64,000 nt of DNA. Origin: an uncultured Altererythrobacter sp. Its GTDB lineage: Bacteria; Pseudomonadota; Alphaproteobacteria; Sphingomonadales; Sphingomonadaceae. The notes beneath the pieces are model-generated. The model was not told the origin of the DNA. It saw nothing but the letters and a program-made list of their open reading frames with translations, and ran no database searches. This document shows positions 57,571 through 64,000 of this stretch, in pieces. The stretch covers positions 1 to 64,000 of the forward strand of contig CAMPIX010000010.1 in assembly GCA_946886565.1 (NCBI GenBank). Reading direction: 5' to 3'. Within the stretch, counting starts at the first letter, position 1; the number at the start of each line of letters is the position of its first letter. The position numbers and the translations under genes are program-made.

Positions 57571-58938
57571 ATGGCGAAATTCACCTTCAACCTGCCCGAC
57601 ATCGGCGAAGGCATCGCCGAGGCGGAGATCGTCGACTGGCATGTGAAAGTCGGCGACATGGTCGACGAGGACGACCGGCTGGCCGACATGATGACCGACA
57701 AGGCGACGGTCGAGATGGAAAGCCCGGTCGCGGGCAAGGTGATCGCGGTCGCCGGAGAAGTCGGCGACACGATCGCGATCGGCTCGATGCTGGTGGTGAT
57801 CGAGGTCGAGGGCGATGTGCCCGAGGATGTGCTCGAGGATGAGGAAGCTGCTCCTGCTCCAAAGGCGAAGGCAATCGAGGAGCGGATCGAGGTCGAGAAC
57901 CCCGACGCGAGCGACGCCGACGATGCGGCGGCGGCCGAAAAGACTCAAGATACCAAACCCGTTCGCCCTGAGCCTGTCGAAGGGCCGTCTTCCCCTTCTG
58001 GCGCCGCGCCGGAAGAAAAGAACGGTGCTTCGACAAGCTCAGCACGAACGGAAGGTGGGCTTGACAGGAAGGTGCTCGCCTCCCCCGCCGTGCGCGCGCG
58101 GGCAAAGGACCTCGGGATCGACCTCGCGGAGGTAAAGCCCGCAGCGGACGGGCGTCTGCGCCACGCCGATCTCGACGCGTTCCTCTCGTACAGCGGCGGC
58201 GGCGGGTTCTCGCCCGCGGGCCGCGCGCGTGCGGACGAGGAGGTGAAGGTCATCGGCCTGCGCAAGCGGATCGCGCAGAACATGGCCGAGGCGAAGCGCA
58301 ACATCCCACACTTCTCCTACGTCGAGGAATGCGACGTGACCGCGCTCGAAAAGCTGCGCGCCGATCTCAACGCCAGCCGCGGGAACAAGCCCAAGCTCAC
58401 CATGCTGCCGCTGCTGATCACGGCGATCTGCAAGACGCTGCCCGACTTCCCGATGATCAACGCGCGCTTCGACGACGAGGCCGGTGTGGTCACCCGCCAC
58501 GGCGCGGTGCACCTCGGCATGGCGACCCAGACCGACAAGGGGCTGATGGTCCCGGTGATCCGCGATGCGCAGGCGAAGAACCTGTGGCAGCTCGCGCGCG
58601 AGATCGTTCGCCTGGCCGACGCCGCGCGCGACGGATCGGCCAAGTCGGAGGAGCTGTCGGGCTCGACGCTCACCGTCACTTCGCTCGGCCCGCTCGGCGG
58701 GGTCGCGACGACGCCGGTGATCAACCGGCCCGAAGTCGCGATCATCGGCCCCAACCGGATCGTCGAACGCCCGATGTTCGTGCCCGACGGGATGGGCGGC
58801 GAGCGGATCGAGAAGCGCAAGCTGATGAACGTCTCGATCAGTTGCGACCACCGCGTGGTCGACGGCTGGGACGCGGCGAGCTTCGTCCAGGCGCTCAGGA
58901 AGCTGATCGAAACGCCGGTGCTCCTGCTCGCCGATTGA
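57571..58938 (+). CDS. bkdB: Dihydrolipoamide acyltransferase E2 of the branched-chain complex
   Basis: A 455-residue protein. It has an N-terminal lipoyl domain (Lys in MMTDKATVEMESP), an acidic linker, the peripheral-subunit-binding domain (VLASPAVRARAKDLGIDLAEV), and the acyltransferase core ending in ISCDHRVVDGWDAASF with the catalytic HxxxD. It moves the acyl group from E1 to CoA. The linker carries an in-frame REP element (57959-58051). The E3 subunit gene is not in this window after it. Confidence 0.93.
   Translation: MAKFTFNLPDIGEGIAEAEIVDWHVKVGDMVDEDDRLADMMTDKATVEMESPVAGKVIAVAGEVGDTIAIGSMLVVIEVEGDVPEDVLEDEEAAPAPKAKAIEERIEVENPDASDADDAAAAEKTQDTKPVRPEPVEGPSSPSGAAPEEKNGASTSSARTEGGLDRKVLASPAVRARAKDLGIDLAEVKPAADGRLRHADLDAFLSYSGGGGFSPAGRARADEEVKVIGLRKRIAQNMAEAKRNIPHFSYVEECDVTALEKLRADLNASRGNKPKLTMLPLLITAICKTLPDFPMINARFDDEAGVVTRHGAVHLGMATQTDKGLMVPVIRDAQAKNLWQLAREIVRLADAARDGSAKSEELSGSTLTVTSLGPLGGVATTPVINRPEVAIIGPNRIVERPMFVPDGMGGERIEKRKLMNVSISCDHRVVDGWDAASFVQALRKLIETPVLLLAD
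57959..58051. repeat. REP-type palindrome inside the bkdB linker
   Basis: The arms at 57959-57988 and 58022-58051 match as reverse complements in about 25 of 30 positions and contain the dispersed sphingomonad motif CTGAGCCTGTCGAAG. Translated in frame, they give PVRPEPVEGP and STSSARTEG around a Pro/Ser/Glu loop. Confidence 0.85.
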
Positions 58939-58972
58939 TCCGGGCAGGGCGCGGGCCAGAGGGGAGAATGGC

Positions 58973-59548
58973 ATGCACACCGATCCGCGCATCGATGCCT
59001 ATATCGCGAAGGCGGCGGATTTCGCCCGGCCGATCCTCGAGCATGTGCGCGTCCTGGCGCACACCGCGCTCCCGGAACTGGAGGAGACGCTGAAATGGGG
59101 CGTCCCGCATTTTACCGTCGGCGGCAAGAACGCAGTCGGCATGGCCGCATTCAAGGGACATGCCGCGGTGATCATTCACGGCGAGGACGCGGCGCCCGAG
59201 GGGATGGGCAACCTGGGCAAGCTCGCCTCGCTCGACGAACTGCCCGGCGACGAGGAGCTGATGGCGCGGTTCAAAACCGCAGCCGCCGCGATCGCCTCGG
59301 GAAAGCCGCGCCGGCCTGCTGCGAGGCCCAAGCCGGAAATCGCCATGCCCGGCGATTTCGCGCAGGCGCTCGCCGCCGCGCCGAAGGCGCTCGCGACTTT
59401 CGAGGCTCTGGCCCCATCGCACCGGCGCGAATACCTCGAGTGGATCACCGGCGCCAAGCGCGAGGAAACGCGTACGAAGCGGCTCGCCACGGCGATCGAG
59501 TGGCTCGCCGAAGGCAAGAAGCGCAACTGGAAATACGAGAACTGCTGA
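58973..59548 (+). CDS. YdeI/OmpD-associated family protein
   Basis: A 191-residue protein. Its N-terminal DUF1801-like half (LEETLKWGVPHFTVGGKNAV, FKGHAAVIIHGED) is followed by the YdeI-type C-terminus (FEALAPSHRREYLEWITGAK, EETRTKRLATAIEWLAEGKK). Some members are linked to stress or peptide resistance; the function here is unknown. It is related to the DUF1801 protein at 7213-7692. Confidence 0.88.
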   Translation: MHTDPRIDAYIAKAADFARPILEHVRVLAHTALPELEETLKWGVPHFTVGGKNAVGMAAFKGHAAVIIHGEDAAPEGMGNLGKLASLDELPGDEELMARFKTAAAAIASGKPRRPAARPKPEIAMPGDFAQALAAAPKALATFEALAPSHRREYLEWITGAKREETRTKRLATAIEWLAEGKKRNWKYENC

Positions 59549-59555
59549 GCCGGGC

Positions 59556-60014
59556 TCAGCGCACGATCGCGCTGTAGGTGATCCGCCCGGTGCGCGCTGC
59601 ATTGCCGTCCACTGCGAAGCGCCATCGCAAATGCGTCACGTCTTCGGGCGAAGCGAGCCGCCGGTCGCCGCCGTCTTCGACGCGCATCGTGCCGAGATGG
59701 CCCCAGTTGCGTCCGCCGTCGACCGAGACCTCGACCGCGTCGGAACTGCTCCGCTGAAAGGCCAGCGGACGCGGGACCGCGCTCGAGACGATCACCGGTG
59801 CGTCGCGCCTCGCGTCGCGCCATTCGACCATCAGCACGACCGTGTCCCCACGCCGCAGCTCGTCGGCGGGCTCGATGGTGCGCACGCGTTCGCCATCGGG
59901 CGCGGTCGTGATCCGTTCGACATAGACGGCGCGCGACACGCTGCTCGCCGATTGCGCTGCAAGGCCGCTTGCGGCGAGGCACGCCAGGCCGCCGATCGCC
60001 AGTCCGATACGCAT
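59556..60014 (-). CDS. Secreted protein of unknown function
   Basis: A 152-residue protein with a Sec signal (MRIGLAIGGLACLAASGLAAQSA). The mature part looks like one beta-sandwich domain: DELRRGDTVVLMVEW, RPLAFQRSSSDAVEVSVDGG, LRWRFAVDGNAARTGRITY. It resembles secreted domains that sense or bind ligands, but no family was recognised with confidence. The start at 60014 was chosen for the signal peptide. Confidence 0.75.
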   Translation of the reverse strand: MRIGLAIGGLACLAASGLAAQSASSVSRAVYVERITTAPDGERVRTIEPADELRRGDTVVLMVEWRDARRDAPVIVSSAVPRPLAFQRSSSDAVEVSVDGGRNWGHLGTMRVEDGGDRRLASPEDVTHLRWRFAVDGNAARTGRITYSAIVR

Positions 60015-60167
60015 GGATTTGCCCCCTCTCGTCGTGTCGTGGAGGTGGCAGGAAGAGGCGAAAATATGGTTAACGTGAGCTTCTTTCGAACCTCGTGAAA
60101 AAGGCTCCCGCGAGGCCATTGACAGCCCTCCGCCGCTGGCCTAGTGGCGCCTCTCCCCAAGCGGCAC

Positions 60168-60244
60168 GCGGGTGTAGCTCAGTTGGTTAGAGTGCCGGCC
60201 TGTCACGCCGGAGGTCGCGGGTTCGAGCCCCGTCACTCGCGCCA
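60168..60244 (+). tRNA. tRNA-Asp (GTC)
   Basis: A complete cloverleaf. Acceptor GCGGGTG/CACTCGC, anticodon loop CTGTCAC with GTC, T loop TTCGAGC, CCA encoded. Confidence 0.97.
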
Positions 60245-60315
60245 CTTGGGGACATTTTACTGAAATGGCTGAGCAATTCGCACCCGGCAGGACGTCCGGG
60301 CGGTGCGCCTCTGGG

Positions 60316-60531
60316 TCAGCCCCAGCGGCCGGTTTCCATCCAGATCAGGAAGCGCCGCAACGGCAGCAGCCAGATCACCCCGAGCACGAGATAGACCGGC
60401 GTCTGCGCCCAGACGGGCCAGCCACCGATCAGCTCGGGCGCGTAGCGCGCGATCAGCAGGCCATAGACCGTCAGACCCGCCAGCAGCGCGAGGATCCCGA
60501 CCGGAAGCCGCCAGCTTGGCCGATCGCGCAT
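60316..60531 (-). CDS. DUF2842 small membrane protein
   Basis: A 71-residue protein with two transmembrane helices (LPVGILALLAGLTVYGLLIA and TPVYLVLGVIWLLPLRRFL) ending in WMETGRWG, typical of the alphaproteobacterial DUF2842 family. Its ATG overlaps the stop of the cyclo-ligase by one base. Function unknown. Confidence 0.85.
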   Translation of the reverse strand: MRDRPSWRLPVGILALLAGLTVYGLLIARYAPELIGGWPVWAQTPVYLVLGVIWLLPLRRFLIWMETGRWG

Positions 60532-61100
60532 CAGAACGGTCCGTAGAGGCGGGTGGGGGTCACGACCGCGTCGAGCGGGACGTCGTGCGGCTCGACCGGC
60601 AACTCGTCGACCAGTTGTCCGTCCCACGCGAGACCGATGCGGACCGTGTCCGGATGTTCGGCGAGCCAGCGGTCGTAGTGCCCGCCGCCCTGGCCGAGCC
60701 GTTCGCCGCGGATGGTGAAGCCGAGCAGCGGCATGAACAGGACCTGCGGCGTCACCGCGTCCGCCTCGCGTCCGGGCTGGCGAATCCCGAACGGGCCGTC
60801 GACCAGATCGCTCTCGTCGAACGGATCGGTGTGCGCGGCGAATTCCATCGAGGCGTCGCGCGCGGCGAAGCGCGGCAGCGCCACCGAATGCCCGCGCTCG
60901 GCGAAGAAGCGCGCGTAGGATGCGGCGGGCGCTTCCTGCGGATGCGCCGCGTAGAGCGCGATCGTGGCGGCCTCCGGTATACGCTCGAGCAGCGGAGCGG
61001 GCGGGCGATGGAACACCAGCGCGCGCACTTGCGGCGGCAACGCCTCCACCTCCGCGCGGCGCGCGGCGCGCAATGCGGTCCTCAATTCGGCCTTGGTCAT
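60531..61100 (-). CDS. 5-formyltetrahydrofolate cyclo-ligase
   Basis: Converts 5-formyl-THF to 5,10-methenyl-THF with ATP. The 189-residue protein has LGFTIRGERLGQGGGHYDRWL (the substrate-binding GQGGGYYD-type motif) and IGLAWDGQLVDELPVEPHD. Its position just downstream of the 6S RNA and zapA is the conserved proteobacterial order (zapA - ssrS - ygfA). Confidence 0.93.
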   Translation of the reverse strand: MTKAELRTALRAARRAEVEALPPQVRALVFHRPPAPLLERIPEAATIALYAAHPQEAPAASYARFFAERGHSVALPRFAARDASMEFAAHTDPFDESDLVDGPFGIRQPGREADAVTPQVLFMPLLGFTIRGERLGQGGGHYDRWLAEHPDTVRIGLAWDGQLVDELPVEPHDVPLDAVVTPTRLYGPF

Positions 61101-61129
61101 GCCGCGGGTATATCGGGGAAATGGAGTGG

Positions 61130-61306
61130 CGGAACCACCATGGGTCGTTTTCCTTGGAAATCCACTGACGCCTAAGGGTCAGGTGGGCGCCGTATGCCCC
61201 GATCCCCAGGACGAACCAGTGAACCGAAGCAGGGACAGCTCCCGTGGATTGCTTATAGCCCCAGGGATTTTCTTGAAGGCTCGTGCCGGGCAGTCCCGCC
61301 ACCCTT
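61130..61306 (-). ncRNA. ssrS: 6S RNA
   Basis: A ~175-base non-coding sequence between zapA and the 5-formyl-THF cyclo-ligase gene, the classic place of 6S RNA. Read on the minus strand it has GAGCCTTCAAGAAAATCCCTG near the 5' side, and its two halves can fold into a long broken rod (for example CCACTGACGC and GCGTCAGTGG-like arms). The ends are approximate. 6S RNA binds sigma-70 RNA polymerase and dampens transcription in stationary phase. Confidence 0.7.
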
Positions 61307-61309
61307 TAT

Positions 61310-61888
61310 TTAGGACGTCGTGACCTTGCTCTCAAGCTTGTCGGCGCAATTCTCGAGCAGGTCGGCGAATCGCTCGAGCGCAGGAGCGAGGTCGGGATCG
61401 TCGAACGGCCCCGATGCGACGGGGGCCGAGCGTGCGCTGTCGAGCTCGCCCGTCAGCGCTTCGTGCTCGCCCCTGAGGTTCTCGAGTTCGGTGCGCAGCA
61501 CCGTTTCGTTCGCGCGCGCGGTCTCGACGTCGGCGCGCAGCGTCTCGATTTCGCTCTTCGCCGCCGACCCGCCAAGCTCGGCTTCGTGCAGCGCGCTGCG
61601 CAGGCGCTCGAGTTCGCTCTCGCGCTCGGCCAGCTCTGCCTGCGCGGAATCTGCCGTGTCGCGCGCGGTGTGCACGATCGCCATCGCATCGCGCTGCTCG
61701 TGGAGCTCGTCGGCGAGCAGGAGCGCGGCGAACAGCAGGTTCTGCGCCTCCTTGTTCGAGACGCTGCCGCCGAGCTGACGGAACTTGCCGTCGATCGCTT
61801 CGCCGAGCCGGGTGACGTGTGCTTCTTCGCCGTCGGCGCACGCGACCGTGTAGTCGCGCCCGCCGATCGAGAGCCGGACCTCGCTCAT
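61310..61888 (-). CDS. zapA: Cell division protein ZapA with extended coiled coil
   Basis: The N-terminal ~90 residues are ZapA: MSEVRLSIGGRDYTVACADG, LGEAIDGKFRQLGG, LLFAALLLADELHE. It cross-links FtsZ filaments at the septum. The following ~90 residues are an added coiled coil (ELERLRSALHEAELGG; ETLRADVETARANETVLRTE) giving 192 residues, longer than classical ZapA (about 100). Its start overlaps the small upstream gene by four bases. Confidence 0.9.
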   Translation of the reverse strand: MSEVRLSIGGRDYTVACADGEEAHVTRLGEAIDGKFRQLGGSVSNKEAQNLLFAALLLADELHEQRDAMAIVHTARDTADSAQAELAERESELERLRSALHEAELGGSAAKSEIETLRADVETARANETVLRTELENLRGEHEALTGELDSARSAPVASGPFDDPDLAPALERFADLLENCADKLESKVTTS

Positions 61889-62079
61889 CGTTCGAGCCCT
61901 TCGATCAGGTCGTCGAGTTGCCCGAGCGCGCCCGAGGCCGCCTCGCGCAGCCGCTCGTGTTCGTCGATCAGGCCAGAAACCGAGGGAGGCGCGGGTCGGT
62001 AAGTGTCGGCCGCGGCGGCGATTCGCCCCAATGCGGTCTCGATGCGCTGCACCGCGCGTTCGATACGCTCGCCATCCAT
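61885..62079 (-). CDS. Small helical protein upstream of zapA
   Basis: A 64-residue protein beginning MDGERIERAVQRIETALGRI, entirely helical and charged, probably a coiled coil. It overlaps zapA by four bases (translationally coupled), suggesting a cell-division-linked role. No named family was recognised. Confidence 0.75.
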   Translation of the reverse strand: MDGERIERAVQRIETALGRIAAAADTYRPAPPSVSGLIDEHERLREAASGALGQLDDLIEGLER

Positions 62080-62272
62080 GCGGATAAAATAGAGCAAATC
62101 CCTGCCAGCGCAAAGCCTTGGCCGTGCCTGTTGATAACTTGTGTGCGCCCGGGCGCGGAGCAACCACGGTCGGGCGCTGTTGACCTGCGCTTGCGCGTTA
62201 CGCAAAGGCGTCGCGCGCCCGAATCGCGCGGATTCCCTCGCGCATCGAAACACCGCAGGAGCGACCCCGCGA

Positions 62273-64000
62273 ATGAGCCTCGACCCGACCCGTCTCGCCC
62301 CCATGGCCAACGCCATCCGGGCCCTTTCGATGGATGCGGTGCAGGCGGCGAACTCGGGGCACCCCGGCATGCCGATGGGCATGGCCGACGTCGCCGCGGT
62401 TCTGTGGTCCAACTATCTGAAATTCGATCCTTCCGCGCCCGACTGGGCCGATCGCGACCGCTTCGTGCTCAGCGCCGGGCACGGCTCGATGCTGATCTAC
62501 TCGCTGCTCCACCTCTCGGGCTACGCGCGCCCGACGATGGAGGAGATCGCCAACTTCCGCCAGCTCGGCAGCCCCTGCGCCGGGCACCCGGAGAACTTCC
62601 TGCTCGACGGAATTGAGTGCACCACCGGTCCGCTGGGGCAGGGCCTTGCGATGGCGGTCGGCATGGCGATCGCCGAGCGGCACCTCAACGCCGAGTTCGG
62701 CGGCGACCTCGTCGACCACCGCACCTGGGTCGTCGCGGGCGACGGTTGCCTGATGGAAGGCATCAACCACGAGGCGATCGGCATCGCCGGGCATCTGAAG
62801 CTCGGCCGGATGATCGTGCTGTGGGACGACAACAGCATCACGATCGACGGATCGACCGGGCTTTCGACCAGCGAGGACATTCGCGCGCGCTACACGGCGA
62901 CCGGGTGGCACGTCGTTGCGTGCGACGGGCACGATCCCGCCGATATCGCGCGTGCGATCGACGAGGCGCTCGCCGACGAGCGGCCCTCGCTCGTCGCCTG
63001 CCGCACGGTGATCGGCAAGGGCGCGCCCAACAAGCAGGGCACCAGCGCAACCCACGGCGCGGCGCTCGGCGCCGACGAGGTTGCTGCGGCGCGCGAGGAG
63101 CTGGGCTGGGACGCGCCCGAGTTCGAGATTCCCGAGGGCATTCTCGCCGACTGGCGCGCGACCGGCGAGCGTGGTGCCAAAGCGCACGGCGAATGGCGCG
63201 ATCGGCTCGGAGCTTCCGGGCACAAGGCCGAGTTCGAGCGCCGCATGGCGGGCGATCTGCCTGCCGATGACAAGGCCGCGCAGGCATTCGCCGAATGGCT
63301 CGGCAAGGACAAGAAGGTCGCGACGCGCAAGGCGTCCGAAATGGCGCTCGAGGTGCTCGTTCCGCTGCTGCCCGAGATGATCGGGGGCTCGGCCGACCTG
63401 ACCGGCTCGAACAACACCAAGACCAAGGCGATGCAGCCGCTTACCGCCGAGAATTACGGCGGCCGCTATCTCTATTACGGGATCCGCGAGTTCGGCATGG
63501 CCGCGGCGATGAACGGCATGGCGCTGCACGGCGGCGTCATCCCCTACGGCGGCACGTTCCTGATCTTCAGCGACTATTGCCGCAATGCGGTGCGGCTCTC
63601 GGCATTGCAACAGACGCGCGCAATCTACGTCTTCACCCACGATTCGATTGGACTGGGCGAGGACGGGCCGACCCACCAGCCCATCGAACAGCTGATGAGC
63701 CTGCGCCTCATTCCCAACCTCAACGTGTTCCGCCCGGCGGACGTGATCGAGACCGCCGAATGCTGGCAGCTCGCGCTGCAACACAAGGAAACGCCCTCGG
63801 TCCTCGCGCTCAGCCGCCAGAACCTGCCGCAGCTGCGCCATGCCGAAAATCCAGCGGGCGAGATGCTGAGCGGCAAGGGCGCTTATCGCCTGCGCAACGC
63901 CAAGGCCGCGCGCAAGGTCGTGCTGATCGCGACCGGCTCCGAGGTCGAGGTGGCCTGCGCGACCGCCGAAGCGCTCGAGGCCGAGGGCGTGGGTGCCGAC
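62273..64000 (+). CDS. tkt: Transketolase (partial, runs off the window)
   Basis: A thiamine-diphosphate enzyme of the pentose phosphate and Calvin-type pathways. The 576 codons visible (of about 655) include [37 protein letters not shown], the ThDP motif [53 protein letters not shown] and [16 protein letters not shown]. The ATG at 62273 follows CAGGAGCG. The C-terminal domain is cut by the window end. Confidence 0.97.
   Translation, partial: MSLDPTRLAPMANAIRALSMDAVQAANSGHPGMPMGMADVAAVLWSNYLKFDPSAPDWADRDRFVLSAGHGSMLIYSLLHLSGYARPTMEEIANFRQLGSPCAGHPENFLLDGIECTTGPLGQGLAMAVGMAIAERHLNAEFGGDLVDHRTWVVAGDGCLMEGINHEAIGIAGHLKLGRMIVLWDDNSITIDGSTGLSTSEDIRARYTATGWHVVACDGHDPADIARAIDEALADERPSLVACRTVIGKGAPNKQGTSATHGAALGADEVAAAREELGWDAPEFEIPEGILADWRATGERGAKAHGEWRDRLGASGHKAEFERRMAGDLPADDKAAQAFAEWLGKDKKVATRKASEMALEVLVPLLPEMIGGSADLTGSNNTKTKAMQPLTAENYGGRYLYYGIREFGMAAAMNGMALHGGVIPYGGTFLIFSDYCRNAVRLSALQQTRAIYVFTHDSIGLGEDGPTHQPIEQLMSLRLIPNLNVFRPADVIETAECWQLALQHKETPSVLALSRQNLPQLRHAENPAGEMLSGKGAYRLRNAKAARKVVLIATGSEVEVACATAEALEAEGVGAD

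Overview
The window is a high-GC alphaproteobacterial chromosome segment, most likely from the order Sphingomonadales (Erythrobacteraceae-like). The signs are a branched-chain 2-oxoacid dehydrogenase operon, an SdhE/Mfd/RecG neighbourhood, a zapA / 6S RNA / 5-formyl-THF cyclo-ligase arrangement, and dispersed REP-like palindromes typical of sphingomonad genomes. Genus and species cannot be fixed from the sequence alone.

Positions 1-23.5 kb are core chromosome: ubiA, rlpA, an unexplained non-coding stretch closed by a minus-strand terminator, argG, a membrane acyltransferase, a small lipoprotein coupled to cfa, a DUF1801 protein, argJ coupled to a HisN-type phosphatase, secA, tRNA-Asn, NAD kinase, an EAL protein, mfd, sdhE, recG, and a GAF-GGDEF-EAL protein coupled to an H-NOX sensor.

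Positions 23.67-53.99 kb are a 30.3-kb genomic island in the 3' end of a tRNA-Pro(CGG) gene. A 24-bp direct repeat of the tRNA end marks both borders. A tyrosine integrase lies next to the intact tRNA, and a 30-bp block of 12-bp-period repeats sits just inside each border. Cargo from left to right is: (i) a DUF2971 protein, an orphan PD-(D/E)XK-like protein and a frameshifted DUF3800 gene; (ii) an SbcD-like phosphoesterase with an SMC/Rad50-like ATPase; (iii) a giant DUF4011 SF1 helicase-nuclease whose DUF3320 tail is cut off by one in-frame stop codon; (iv) a coiled-coil protein and a block with two exonuclease-like proteins and three unknown proteins; (v) the most interesting part, 43.6-51.7 kb. 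That part encodes an acyl-carrier-like protein, an XRE regulator, an ImmA/IrrE metallopeptidase fused to a chagasin-like cysteine-protease inhibitor, a papain-like peptidase, a thymidylate-synthase-like protein, and, convergently, a UDG-like protein, a MazG-like protein and a ribbon-helix-helix regulator. Divergent from these is a metallophosphoesterase fused to a second thymidylate-synthase-like domain, coupled to a gamma-glutamylcyclotransferase. Almost every gene in this part is linked to its neighbour by short overlaps. It looks like a candidate undescribed conflict or immunity system joining regulated proteolysis to nucleotide or base chemistry; the function is inference.

Positions 54-64 kb return to core chromosome: thyA, the bkd E1alpha/E1beta/E2 operon (with a REP element inside the E2 coding sequence), a YdeI-like protein, a secreted protein, tRNA-Asp, a DUF2842 protein, 5-formyl-THF cyclo-ligase, 6S RNA, zapA, a small coiled-coil protein, and the first three-quarters or so of a transketolase gene that runs off the end.
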